NCBI GenBank assembly: GCA_013314735.1
Contig: JABUFD010000002.1
Coordinates: 310,001-374,000 of the forward strand
Direction: 5' to 3'
Source: Anaerolineae bacterium
Lineage (GTDB): Bacteria > Chloroflexota > Anaerolineae > Anaerolineales > Anaerolineaceae
Length of the DNA: 64,000 nt
Shown here piece after piece: positions 45,226-53,553 of the stretch. Numbering within the stretch: position 1 is the first letter of the stretch; each line of letters starts with the position of its first letter. The translations under genes and the position numbers were made by a program. A model generated the notes under the pieces. The model worked only from the letters and a program-made list of their open reading frames with translations. It searched no databases and was not told the origin of the DNA.

Positions 45226-47181
45226 TTATTCTGCCGTTGGCTGCAGCGGCTCTTCGGGTGTTTGCGTCATTTCTGCGGTGGCTGGTTTGGAAGGATTGGA
45301 TTGTTGCTGTTCATGGTAATATTTTCGCGAATATTGATAACCATAGGCGGAGTAATAATGTTGATAATAATAACCATGCTTGCGTTCGGAAACCTGGTTG
45401 AATACAATCCCGATCACCTTCGCATTAATCCAGGTCATCTGGTCGATCAGGCGTTTTAGCGCGTTGATCTTGGTTTCGCCGGGTTTCACCACCACTATTA
45501 CGCCGTCGACTTCTTTGGCAAGCGTGAATGTTTCCGCAAACAATACAGGAGGGCAATCGAAGATGATCCGGTCTGCAGCACCGCGGAATTTCTTGACAAA
45601 CACCGGCGCCTGTTCTGTGATCATATCCGCAGTATCATCATTTATGATACCGCTGGGCATGACCATCAGGTTGCGTCCGACCATCTGAACCGCGGCACTG
45701 ATGTTATCACGGGTCAGGCCGTCACGCAGCAGGAGAGAAAAGCCGTTCTCATTTTTCAAATGGAACAGCCGGTGTACCATTGGCTTACGCAAATCGGCAT
45801 CCACCAACAGGGTTTTTCGGCCCTGTTGGGAATAAGCGGTTGCCAGGTTGGTTGAGATCGTGCTCTTCCCATCGCCGGGGTTGGGGCTGACGATCAAAAT
45901 AGATTTGAATTCTGTGTTGTTATCTTTCTGGATTAATTCGATGTTGGTTCGCAGGATACGGAACGATTCCACCAGTGGGGAGCGGGGTTTTTCATGCATC
46001 AGAACCGTATCACGGTATTCTTTGGGAATATCCGCAATGACACCAACCACCGGGAAATCACAGAGCGCTTCCACCTGTTCTGGCAGTTGGATGGTATCGT
46101 TCAGGTATTCGATCAGGAACACAATCCCGCCGGCCAGCATCAGTCCCAATGCTGCGCCCAGGCCGATGTTATTGAGCAGTACCGGCCGAATCGGGGTGTA
46201 ATCAGCGGTAGCGGCTTCCACCTGGACGATGGTGGAACTGTTTCGCAGGCGTTCGAGGCGGACATTCTCATAATTGCCTAACAATGTGCTGTACATCTGC
46301 TGGTATAGTGCCAATGTGGATTTTAATTGCTGTAATTGGCTGTTATTGCTGCCTGCCACGCTCTGGTTCTCATCGATCATCAATAGGTCAAAGTATTCTT
46401 GCCGATAAAAATTTAACGTCGCACGCAGCTCTTCCAAATCTAATTGTTGTTTAAAAAGCTGGGTATTGATATCAGCAATTTCCTCGTCAGTTCCATTGGA
46501 GCGCCCGGTGTAGGAATTATATTCTTTCAAAGTCTTCAGTTGAAGCTCCAATGCGATGATCTCTGAATTTTTATCGACCAGTTGGGTTTCCAGTGTATTG
46601 ATCTCCATCTGAATACCGGCGAGTTTCCCGGAGATGGTTTCAGTTGATTCATTGACTACGGTTTCTTCCAGCTCTGCGATCTGGTTTTGGGTATCGGTTA
46701 TTTGAGCCTCCACCTGTGAAATCTGTGCCTGCAATGATGATTCCGAGGTGGTAAATTGCCCGGACTGAAGTGTTTCGTTCTGGACCGTCAACACTCGAAC
46801 CAGTCCATTGGCGATGTCGGCAGCATTTTGGGGGTGGGAAGCTTCGACCGTGATTTGTAATACGCGGGTACCAGTGATCAGCCGGGCACTGACCTGGTTG
46901 ACTGAAATGGTGTAGCCGAGTTCCTGTGCAAGAGCATCCAGGATCGGCTGGGTTGTCAGAATTTGGATGTAGGTCTGGGCGAGTTGTTCTGCGTTATAAG
47001 AGGAGTAAAAATCGACAGAGGAACCGCTATTCGGTTGGGAGATCATGACCTTGGTGCTGGCGGCAAAAACCGGAGCCTGGTAATAGGTCAGCAGGTAACC
47101 GCCTGCGGCCCCCAACACCAATCCGAGAGCCAGCAGCCAGATCCATTTCTTTACAATTTCCCAGTAATAACGAATTTCCAT
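45226..47181 (-). CDS. Wzc-like tyrosine kinase / polysaccharide chain-length protein (copy 2)
   Basis: A 651-residue paralogue of the protein at 38965, with the same order: MEIRYYWEIVKKWIW start, two helices around a Wzz domain with coiled coil, BY-kinase with SPNPGDGKST (Walker A), LLVDADLRKP (Walker A'), IIFDCPP (Walker B) and a Tyr-rich tail (KHGYYYQHYYSAYGYQYS). It is the last gene of the minus-strand operon that begins with the sugar transferase at 51626, separated from the DegT gene by 16 nt. Expected to control length and export of the glycan through phosphorylation cycles. Confidence 0.92.
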   Translation of the reverse strand: MEIRYYWEIVKKWIWLLALGLVLGAAGGYLLTYYQAPVFAASTKVMISQPNSGSSVDFYSSYNAEQLAQTYIQILTTQPILDALAQELGYTISVNQVSARLITGTRVLQITVEASHPQNAADIANGLVRVLTVQNETLQSGQFTTSESSLQAQISQVEAQITDTQNQIAELEETVVNESTETISGKLAGIQMEINTLETQLVDKNSEIIALELQLKTLKEYNSYTGRSNGTDEEIADINTQLFKQQLDLEELRATLNFYRQEYFDLLMIDENQSVAGSNNSQLQQLKSTLALYQQMYSTLLGNYENVRLERLRNSSTIVQVEAATADYTPIRPVLLNNIGLGAALGLMLAGGIVFLIEYLNDTIQLPEQVEALCDFPVVGVIADIPKEYRDTVLMHEKPRSPLVESFRILRTNIELIQKDNNTEFKSILIVSPNPGDGKSTISTNLATAYSQQGRKTLLVDADLRKPMVHRLFHLKNENGFSLLLRDGLTRDNISAAVQMVGRNLMVMPSGIINDDTADMITEQAPVFVKKFRGAADRIIFDCPPVLFAETFTLAKEVDGVIVVVKPGETKINALKRLIDQMTWINAKVIGIVFNQVSERKHGYYYQHYYSAYGYQYSRKYYHEQQQSNPSKPATAEMTQTPEEPLQPTAE

Positions 47182-47197
47182 AAGTACCTGTCACCTG

Positions 47198-48346
47198 TTA
47201 ACGTTTGGATTGGATAATTTCCTGAATGGTTTCTGCAATGTAACGGATTGTGTCGCGTGTCATGGCAGGATAGAGCGGTAAAGTGACCTCTCGGGCAGCA
47301 ACATGCTCTGTTTGGGGTAAATCGAATCCACCTGGGGGCGCCATATCCTGATACACGCTGAATTGGTGGATGGGTGGATAATGGAAGCTGGTTTGAATCC
47401 CAGCAGCCTTCATGGAGGCAAAGAATTCTGCTTTCTCCACCCCGGGAGGTAAAAGCGCCGGTTGGACATGGTAGGCGCTCTTGCCACGGAATTCGCGGAA
47501 GGGGAGGTGTAAATCGGGGCAAATTTCCTGGCACACCGCATGGTAAGTTTCGACTGCTGTTTGACGCTGCAAATTCCATGCCGGTAATTTTTTTAGCTGT
47601 TCAATCCCAATCGCCGACCTGATTTCGTCAATGCGATAATTATACCCTACTGCCACAACATCATAGGTATGCGCATGGCCCCGGTGGCGGTCCCAGGTCA
47701 GGGTGGTCATACCATGTGAGCGTAGCAGACGGATGCGTTCAGCCAGTTCGGGATTCCGCGTTACCACCATCCCTCCTTCCCCTGTGGTCATGTTCTTATT
47801 GGAAAAGAAACTATAACAGGCGATATCGCTCCAGTGGCCGATCGGTATATCGTTGAGTGATGCCCCGACCGCATGGGCGGCATCTTCGATGACCGCCAGA
47901 CGGTGGCGTTGCGCCAGCTGCTGGATGGCTTCCATGTCGCACGGGTATCCTGCGTAGTGCATTACCAGGATCGCACGGGTGCGGGGGGTGATGCGCCGTT
48001 CAATCTCGGCAGGAGACAGAGTCAGGTCATCATCACCGCAGATGTCAGCAAAGACAGGAACCGCACCTGCGTAGCGCACCGCGTTTGCTGTGGCGACGAA
48101 TGTGAGTGAAGGCAGGATTACCTCATCGCCGGGCCGCAGATTCAGCGCCAGGCAGGCAAGGTGCAAAGCGGCCGTGCAGTTAGTCACGGCAAAGCTGTAG
48201 GGGATTTGAAGAAATTGGCTGAATGCTTGCTCGAAGGCTTCAGTACGGCTGCCCATTGTCAGCCAGCCGCTGTCCATCACGGACAGAACTGCCTGCCGCT
48301 CCTCTTCACCCAGTTGAACCTCCGCCAGGGGGACTTTCCAGTTCAT
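47198..48346 (-). CDS. DegT/DnrJ/EryC1/StrS-family sugar aminotransferase
   Basis: A 382-residue PLP enzyme. VTNCTAALHLACLAL binds the PLP phosphate, VIEDAAHAVGA carries the Asp that contacts the pyridine nitrogen, and FFSNKNMTTGEGGMV holds the Schiff-base Lys. These are standard for sugar aminotransferases (such as ArnB, PglE, WecE), which aminate a keto-sugar nucleotide. The neighbouring epimerase/dehydratase and nucleotidyltransferase suggest a route to an amino sugar. It is 5 nt downstream of the nucleotidyltransferase. Confidence 0.9.
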   Translation of the reverse strand: MNWKVPLAEVQLGEEERQAVLSVMDSGWLTMGSRTEAFEQAFSQFLQIPYSFAVTNCTAALHLACLALNLRPGDEVILPSLTFVATANAVRYAGAVPVFADICGDDDLTLSPAEIERRITPRTRAILVMHYAGYPCDMEAIQQLAQRHRLAVIEDAAHAVGASLNDIPIGHWSDIACYSFFSNKNMTTGEGGMVVTRNPELAERIRLLRSHGMTTLTWDRHRGHAHTYDVVAVGYNYRIDEIRSAIGIEQLKKLPAWNLQRQTAVETYHAVCQEICPDLHLPFREFRGKSAYHVQPALLPPGVEKAEFFASMKAAGIQTSFHYPPIHQFSVYQDMAPPGGFDLPQTEHVAAREVTLPLYPAMTRDTIRYIAETIQEIIQSKR

Positions 48347-48351
48347 ATCTG

Positions 48352-49062
48352 CTATTCTCCTTCAAAAATTTGCTGTCGTAACGTGGGAAAATCGAGGTTG
48401 GCTTGCTGATAATCCTCTGGATTGCCGAGGTCCTGCCAGTACCCATCAAAAGTAAATCCGCAAACATGCTCTCCGTTGGCGATCAGGATTTTGACGAGGT
48501 CGGGGAAATCCAGGTATTTGCCTTTGGGAATGTAATGCAGCACTGCCGGTTCAAACACATAGATGCCCATGCTGACAAGGTAATCGAAGGTCGGTTTCTC
48601 GATGTAACCGGTCACGGTATGATCGTTATTGGTTTCAATCACTCCCAGGTTGATTTTCACATTGCGCTGATGCATCGCGATTGTGGCTGCTGCCTTTTGC
48701 TCTTTGTGGAAAGCAACAAGTTGTGACAACGGCAGGGTGGTCAACACATCGCCATTGGTGACGATGAATGTTTCGGTGAGGCCTTTCAACAAGGAAAGCG
48801 GTCCTGCGGTGCCAAGGGGGGCATCTTCAAAACTGTAATTGATGTGTACGCCAAACCGTTCTCCATCCTGGAAATAGGCTTGCATTAACGATGCAAGGTG
48901 CCCGACGGTGAGGATCACCTCATCCACCCCGATATTTCGCATCTGACGAATCAGTACTTCAAGGATTGGCATTTCGCCGATTGGCATCAACGGTTTGGGT
49001 AAAACGTTAGTATAGGGCGCAAGGCGTGTTCCTTTCCCCCCCGCAAGAACAACTGCTTTCAT
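48352..49062 (-). CDS. Sugar-phosphate nucleotidyltransferase
   Basis: A 236-residue NTP_transferase: AVVLAGGKGTRLAPYTNVLP then KPLMPIGEMPILE is the nucleotide/Mg-binding signature, EVILTVGHLA follows, FIVTNGDVLT contains the metal-binding Asp and GYWQDLGNPEDYQ closes the active site. It resembles glucose-1-phosphate and mannose-1-phosphate nucleotidyltransferases of the short type. It lies between the aminotransferase and the epimerase on the minus strand, 27 nt from the latter. Confidence 0.88.
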   Translation of the reverse strand: MKAVVLAGGKGTRLAPYTNVLPKPLMPIGEMPILEVLIRQMRNIGVDEVILTVGHLASLMQAYFQDGERFGVHINYSFEDAPLGTAGPLSLLKGLTETFIVTNGDVLTTLPLSQLVAFHKEQKAAATIAMHQRNVKINLGVIETNNDHTVTGYIEKPTFDYLVSMGIYVFEPAVLHYIPKGKYLDFPDLVKILIANGEHVCGFTFDGYWQDLGNPEDYQQANLDFPTLRQQIFEGE

Positions 49063-49089
49063 GATGTCTTTCTCCTGATAAATAAATGG

Positions 49090-50088
49090 CTAGAATACAT
49101 AATGGTCTGGATCATATAAATCGAGGTGATTGCGAATCCAGTCAATCGTGGTCTCGATTCCCCCTTGCAGACTGACAGTCGGCTGCCACCCCAGCGCTTT
49201 TTGGGCTTTCTGGTTGTTGGACAATAGCCTTGTAACCTCCGATTTTTCAGGACGCAACCGGTTGGGGTCCTGAACAATTTTCACTGCTTTCCCTGTGATG
49301 GTAATGATGGTCTGGGCCAGAGCTCCGATTGAAATTTCCGTACCTGTGCCCAGGTTAAAAACATCTCCCAGGACGGATTGTTGTGCTTCCGCAGCTTTGA
49401 TGAAACCTTGAACAGTGTCTGAAACGAATGTGAAATCACGCGTGGTATCTTTATTCCCCATTAATAATGTATCGCGGCTTAATACCTGGCAGATGATGGC
49501 AGGGATCACCGCACGGGCGGATTGGCGCGGCCCGTAAGTATTGAATGGGCGTACTGTCACTACTGGCAACCCATATGCGCAGTAGAAACTCTCCGCCAAT
49601 TTATCGGCGGCAATTTTGGAAGCGGAATACGGTGACTGGCCCTGCAGTGGATGCAGCTCGTCGATCGGGACATACTTGGCGCTGCCGTACACTTCACTCG
49701 TGGAAGTGTGGATCAGGCGGGGCGTACCCATTTCACGGCATGCTTGCAGGATATTCATGGTGCCAATGATATTGGTGGATACGACGGCATCCGGGTACCG
49801 GTAAGAAAAGGGGATCGAGATCAGCGCGCCAAGGTGAAAGACATATTCCTGATCTTTGACTGCCTGTCGTACCGTTTCCCGGTCACACAGATCCCCCGGG
49901 AAGATTTCGATGGTGCCATGGGTTTGCAGGATTGATTGGTTTAAAAATCCTGCTGCTCCGCGGCTGTTGTAACGCACCATGGCCCGAACGATTGCGCCTG
50001 AGCGACTGAGGGTTTCAACAAGATGGCTGGCGATAAATCCGCCAGCCCCGGTAACCAATACTTTTTTACCATGCCAATCAATACTCAT
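49090..50088 (-). CDS. NAD-dependent epimerase/dehydratase
   Basis: A 332-residue extended SDR enzyme: VLVTGAGGFIASHLVETL (NAD-binding loop, with Ala in the place of the last Gly), VFHLGALISIPFSY, LIHTSTSEVYGSAKYVPIDE, the active-site YSASKIAADKLAE and RPFNTYGPRQSARAV. The T-S-E-V-Y-G segment has the Glu typical of nucleotide-sugar 4,6-dehydratases (RmlB/GMD-like). With the aminotransferase it may supply a 4-amino-dideoxy sugar. ATG 50088 forms an ATGA overlap with the sugar transferase stop. Confidence 0.87.
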   Translation of the reverse strand: MSIDWHGKKVLVTGAGGFIASHLVETLSRSGAIVRAMVRYNSRGAAGFLNQSILQTHGTIEIFPGDLCDRETVRQAVKDQEYVFHLGALISIPFSYRYPDAVVSTNIIGTMNILQACREMGTPRLIHTSTSEVYGSAKYVPIDELHPLQGQSPYSASKIAADKLAESFYCAYGLPVVTVRPFNTYGPRQSARAVIPAIICQVLSRDTLLMGNKDTTRDFTFVSDTVQGFIKAAEAQQSVLGDVFNLGTGTEISIGALAQTIITITGKAVKIVQDPNRLRPEKSEVTRLLSNNQKAQKALGWQPTVSLQGGIETTIDWIRNHLDLYDPDHYVF

Positions 50089-51626
50089 CTGAATTGCTCC
50101 ACTTGTTTTTGTTCTATGTTCTCCTTGATGCAAGGTTTGAAGGCATCATACATGATGCCAAAGAAATCCGGCATCTCCACAGTTCGTACTCCAGTCTGGC
50201 TGCATATGTTGAGGATGCGTTGACGGTTATCGGATGAGATATTCTTGATTGTGAAACAGATCAACCCGATATTGTACTTTTCCACAACTTCGGGAATGTT
50301 TTCAGTGGTGCCCAGCACCTTATTTAGCCCGACTTGTAATAATTGCAGGGTGTGCTCATCATCTATAAATCCGGCAATTCGGAACCATCGGTGGAATTCA
50401 CTCTGATCAAACAACCATTGCACCGCGTATGCGTTGCGTCCGGCGCCAATAATCAATACATTTTCTGCCATACTGTTGGCGTTGTTGCGAGCTTTGATCC
50501 ACCGACTGGCGACAGTAGTGATCAATCGTTCCCGATACCGGACAGCGACCGATAGGAACCAGGTCAACATTGTTGCAACCAGGGAAACCACCACAGGTAA
50601 TGGCTTCAGCGACGAGTGAAAAATGAATTCGATCAGGTTGACACCAAGCATTCCGGCAGCGGCTGAAAATAACAAATTGATCGCAAGGCGGCTGGGTGCC
50701 CTGGACCATTCAATGGCATACAACTGAAAGGCATAGTTGCTGGCGCCAAAACAAGAAACAAAAATAAAGGCGTACAGTAACGAAATCGGCCAACCCACAT
50801 CCAAAGGAGCATTCACGCGGTACACGGCAGCAGTAGCACCCAGGGAGAATGTCGCCAGGAAGGTGTCAATAAAGAACCACATCGCATAACGCCTGGCAAA
50901 ACGATGCAATGGACCATAATACAGCTCCCAACGGCGGATGGGTGTTTTTCGCCAGTATGGCAGCAGAGACAACAGCGTGCTGAAAATCACATCGATATCG
51001 AACAGAACATTTTTCTTGTTGACGTAAAGCATGTCCATCCGCAGCTTATCTGGCAGAATTTCTGAAAGGTATTGGTGGAGCAGGTTATCCTGGTTCAACA
51101 TTTGTTCTTCATCACGGTACATGACTGATGCGGGACTGGTCATACCGGGGCGGACTGACAAAATCACTGTTTTTTGATGATCCGACCAGCCTGAAGCGAT
51201 CTCAAAGTCTTCAGGGCGCGGGCCTACCAGGCTCATTTCTCCCTTAAGCACATTGATTAACTGCGGCAGTTCATTCATCTTGGTGTCACGCAGCCATTGT
51301 CCGAAGGGGGTGATCCGCGGATCCCCGGATGCGGTTACTTTTGAGCCCTTATAGCTCTCGGGTGCTTCATACATGGTGCGGAACTTCAGGATCTGAAATG
51401 GCTTCCCGTACCGTCCCATCCGTTTTCCTCGATAAAATGTCGGACCTGCGCTGTCCATACGGATTTTGATGGCGATGAAAATGAATAACGGCGATAACAT
51501 CAGCAGTCCCAGGGCAGCAACTGTGAAATCCAACATGCGGCACATAGCGCAGTTGAACCTGGTGGGCAGTTTGCAGGTGCTTTCTTGTTTCACATTTAAT
51601 TTGGTTTCGATTGCTTGGTGTTCCAT
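50085..51626 (-). CDS. Polyprenyl-phosphate sugar transferase with reversed domain order
   Basis: A 513-residue membrane enzyme. The catalytic bacterial-sugar-transferase domain is N-terminal: RMLDFTVAALGLLMLSPLFI (membrane helix), KRMGRYGKPFQILKFRTM, TKMNELPQLINVLKGEMSLV followed by GPRP. It is followed by about five helices (residues ~245-375) and a C-terminal nucleotide-binding-like domain (ENVLIIGAGRNAYAVQWLFD). In WbaP/WcaJ-type proteins the order is the reverse: helices and CoA-binding-like domain first, catalytic domain last. It would start glycan synthesis by moving a sugar-phosphate onto undecaprenyl phosphate. It is first in its operon. Confidence 0.85.
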   Translation of the reverse strand: MEHQAIETKLNVKQESTCKLPTRFNCAMCRMLDFTVAALGLLMLSPLFIFIAIKIRMDSAGPTFYRGKRMGRYGKPFQILKFRTMYEAPESYKGSKVTASGDPRITPFGQWLRDTKMNELPQLINVLKGEMSLVGPRPEDFEIASGWSDHQKTVILSVRPGMTSPASVMYRDEEQMLNQDNLLHQYLSEILPDKLRMDMLYVNKKNVLFDIDVIFSTLLSLLPYWRKTPIRRWELYYGPLHRFARRYAMWFFIDTFLATFSLGATAAVYRVNAPLDVGWPISLLYAFIFVSCFGASNYAFQLYAIEWSRAPSRLAINLLFSAAAGMLGVNLIEFIFHSSLKPLPVVVSLVATMLTWFLSVAVRYRERLITTVASRWIKARNNANSMAENVLIIGAGRNAYAVQWLFDQSEFHRWFRIAGFIDDEHTLQLLQVGLNKVLGTTENIPEVVEKYNIGLICFTIKNISSDNRQRILNICSQTGVRTVEMPDFFGIMYDAFKPCIKENIEQKQVEQFR

Positions 51627-51823
51627 TTCTTTGATAACTCCCCTGTATGGATGAATCGTATTTGATTAATGAAGGTAATCAGATTGGGTTCTGATTGATA
51701 GATGAAGCAATGTTAGTGCGCCGGTAAAGTGGTTGGGGTGAAGCTGTCGATTCAGGCGACGATTGTTAGCTAGCGTGGCCGGAGATAAGTATTCCTACAA
51801 GCAAGGAAATATAAGCAGATTGA

Positions 51824-52282
51824 CTAATCCTCTACGATTTTCGTGAAGCCAGAGAGGATGATCTCGTTGAGTAATTCTGCGGTTTTGCGGAATTCCTGCA
51901 TTGGCTTCCCCACCGGATCTGGTATCTCGAAATGTTGACCGATCATTTCGCTCAACAGGAAGACTGAGGATGCCTGGGCAGGGAATTCATATTGCAAGGC
52001 TTCTTTATGGGAATTTTCCATTACCAGAACCCGGCGATGGACTTGTATATTGGCTTCGGTCAGCAATTTGGACCGATGGTTTCGTAAGTCCAGCCCACGT
52101 TCCTGCATGACCCTGATGGCTTTTGGGTCGGCTGCAAGCCCGTCGATTGCATAGGTGCCCAGGGATGCGGCTGTAATGGAATCATGGAGATGCAGTTCGG
52201 CAACCCGGGCAGCAAACAACTTTTCTGCCATGGGCGACCGGCAAATATTGGCAGTGCAGACAAAAACGATGGATTTTATCAA
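51824..52282 (-). CDS. Low-molecular-weight protein-tyrosine phosphatase (Wzb-like)
   Basis: A 152-residue cytoplasmic phosphatase. The catalytic P-loop is VCTANICRSP (C-x5-R-S) near the N-terminus and the general-acid Asp lies in IPDPVGKP. Such enzymes dephosphorylate the Tyr tails of Wzc-type kinases and so drive EPS export; two such kinases lie within 13 kb. I assign the start to TTG 52282, just before KSIVFVCTANICR, because AAGGA is 7 nt upstream; the frame opens to 52327, but that part overlaps the conserved leader element. It stands alone between the EPS operon and the CRISPR locus. Confidence 0.88.
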   Translation of the reverse strand: MIKSIVFVCTANICRSPMAEKLFAARVAELHLHDSITAASLGTYAIDGLAADPKAIRVMQERGLDLRNHRSKLLTEANIQVHRRVLVMENSHKEALQYEFPAQASSVFLLSEMIGQHFEIPDPVGKPMQEFRKTAELLNEIILSGFTKIVED

Positions 52283-52295
52283 CCAGTGATCCTTA

Positions 52296-52317
52296 TCATA
52301 GCTCCGCCCAACCGACA
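52296..52317 (-). promoter_or_regulatory. Conserved leader element, copy upstream of tyrosine phosphatase
   Basis: On the minus strand TGTCGGTTGGGCGGAGCT then ATGA, ending 13 nt before the TTG start and next to the ribosome site. In RNA, ACCGAU (52351-52356) can pair with GUCGGU inside the element, enclosing a perfect 6-bp hairpin (52328-52344). It matches the Wzc-leader copy at 20 of 22 positions. Confidence 0.55.
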
Positions 52318-52392
52318 CAACTATCAATCATCGTGCCTCGATGACACACAATCGGTGAGCGAGGGAATGTTCTACCCCTGTACCTTCCATGT

Positions 52393-52398
52393 ATTATA
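52393..52398 (-). promoter_or_regulatory. Possible -10 of tyrosine phosphatase gene
   Basis: Reads TATAAT on the minus strand, about 110 nt upstream of the TTG start, giving a leader that contains the conserved element. No strong -35 is seen at the expected distance. Confidence 0.4.
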
Positions 52399-52494
52399 CT
52401 GCCTAATTTTATCATAGATAGAATCTTGTTTATGAAAGTTGGACATATGCATCATTAAAAACACTTAATTCATTTCCTGTACCAAATATCAAGG

Positions 52495-52500
52495 TATAAT
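52495..52500 (+). promoter_or_regulatory. Probable -10 of the CRISPR regulator gene
   Basis: A perfect TATAAT 32 nt before the regulator ATG. The -35 is weak (TTTCCT at 52473, 16-nt spacing), as would suit a promoter that needs an activator. A short leader follows. Confidence 0.5.
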
Positions 52501-52532
52501 GGAAAAACCTCATTTTGGAAAAGGGGATTTGG

Positions 52533-53435
52533 ATGGGTCACCAAGTAATACACCGAGAATCCGTTACACTATTGGCTACTTTGGGGAGTGAAGCCCAAGT
52601 GATTACCAGTACGGTCGATTTATTAATTCGTACTGGTCAGCAAATCAAGTGCCTCGTTGTTTTTCATACAGACGCCGGGTTGGACCCGATCGCGAATTCC
52701 CTCGTGAGGTTGAAGGCGGAAATAGATTCAGGGGTGTATGCGGGGCTTCAGGTGGTTTATGAAGAAATCGTAGACCACCTCGGGCATCCATTATCAGATT
52801 TTGATGATACTACGGGTACGGAAAGTTTTTTCCGTATGTTTTACCGTGTATTATGGCGATTAAAGCAACAGAACGCACGCGTGCATATCTGTGCTTCCGG
52901 CGGGCGGAAGACCATGTCGATTTATGCGATGGTGGCGGCCCAACTGTTATTTGATGAAGATGACCGCTTTTGGCATTTGTTTTCAGGGGGGAATTTCCTG
53001 AAAGAAAAAAGGTTGCATCCGCAGTTGGAAGATCTGGCGGAGTTAATAGAGGTTCCGGTGATCCATTGGGGTTTACTCAGCCCAGTGGTATCGACACTGC
53101 GGAAGGTGGAAGATCCCTACCAGGCGATTGCGGCTATCCGGGAATTGCAGCTGCGGCAGAAATGGAGTTTGGCTGATCAGTTTGTCCAGAACCAGTTGAC
53201 GCCAGCACAGCGATCAGTAGTCGCGCTCCTGGTGCGGGAGGGGTTATCTGATCAACAGATCGCGGACCGGTTGGTCTTATCAGCGCGCACGATCGAACGT
53301 CACCTGGGGGATGCTTACCAGCGTGCGACCGACTTTTGGGGATTCCGGGAACGTGTATCCCGCTCTCAATTAATTACCTTATTGCAACTGTATTACAGTA
53401 CCCGATTGGGGGATATCCCTCATGACACAAGATGA
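52533..53435 (+). CDS. CARF-domain protein (NE0113/Csm6-CARF-like) fused to LuxR-type HTH
   Basis: A 300-residue protein. Residues ~8-190 form a CARF domain: VTLLATLGSEAQVITSTVDL matches the A-T-L-G-x-x-P-Q-V-(V/I)-T start of the Cas_NE0113 family, and CASGGRKTMSIYAMVAAQL (GGRKTMS at residues 123-129) is the ligand-binding loop. Residues ~222-290 are a GerE/LuxR-type helix-turn-helix: LTPAQRSVVALLVREGLSDQ, then QIADRLVLSARTIERHL. No HEPN R-x4-H is present, so it is not a Csm6 ribonuclease. It is best read as a transcription factor sensing cyclic oligoadenylate, with possible ring-nuclease activity. ATG 52533 has AAAAGGGGA 6 nt upstream. Confidence 0.8.
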   Translation: MGHQVIHRESVTLLATLGSEAQVITSTVDLLIRTGQQIKCLVVFHTDAGLDPIANSLVRLKAEIDSGVYAGLQVVYEEIVDHLGHPLSDFDDTTGTESFFRMFYRVLWRLKQQNARVHICASGGRKTMSIYAMVAAQLLFDEDDRFWHLFSGGNFLKEKRLHPQLEDLAELIEVPVIHWGLLSPVVSTLRKVEDPYQAIAAIRELQLRQKWSLADQFVQNQLTPAQRSVVALLVREGLSDQQIADRLVLSARTIERHLGDAYQRATDFWGFRERVSRSQLITLLQLYYSTRLGDIPHDTR

Positions 53436-53522
53436 TGATTCCTGTATCATCATGGATGATGTCGTCACGGTCTGATCAAGGGGAGACTCACGGGGGACAG
53501 CAGAGGGGGATCGCCCGTGACG
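53432..53522 (+). promoter_or_regulatory. Repeat-rich candidate operator between CARF-HTH gene and cas10
   Basis: The 118-nt gap holds an 8-bp inverted repeat ATGATGAT/ATCATCAT (53432-53453, overlapping the stop codon) and an inverted repeat CGTCACGG (53463-53470)/CCGTGACG (53515-53522). TCACGG occurs a third time at 53488-53493. This is a likely binding region for the upstream HTH protein or a processing signal. AAGGAGGT then precedes the cas10 start. Confidence 0.45.
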
Positions 53523-53553
53523 GCATCACAACTTTTTTTCATAAGGAGGTGTA

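Noticed and set aside
52283-52327. N-terminal extension of the tyrosine phosphatase to TTG 52327
   Set aside because: It would precede the conserved N-terminal strand, overlap the leader element and lack a ribosome site; TTG 52282 has AAGGA at good spacing.
52533-53435. CARF-HTH gene as a Csm6 ribonuclease
   Set aside because: The CARF family resembles Csm6-annotated proteins, but there is no HEPN R-x4-H motif and the C-terminus is an HTH domain.
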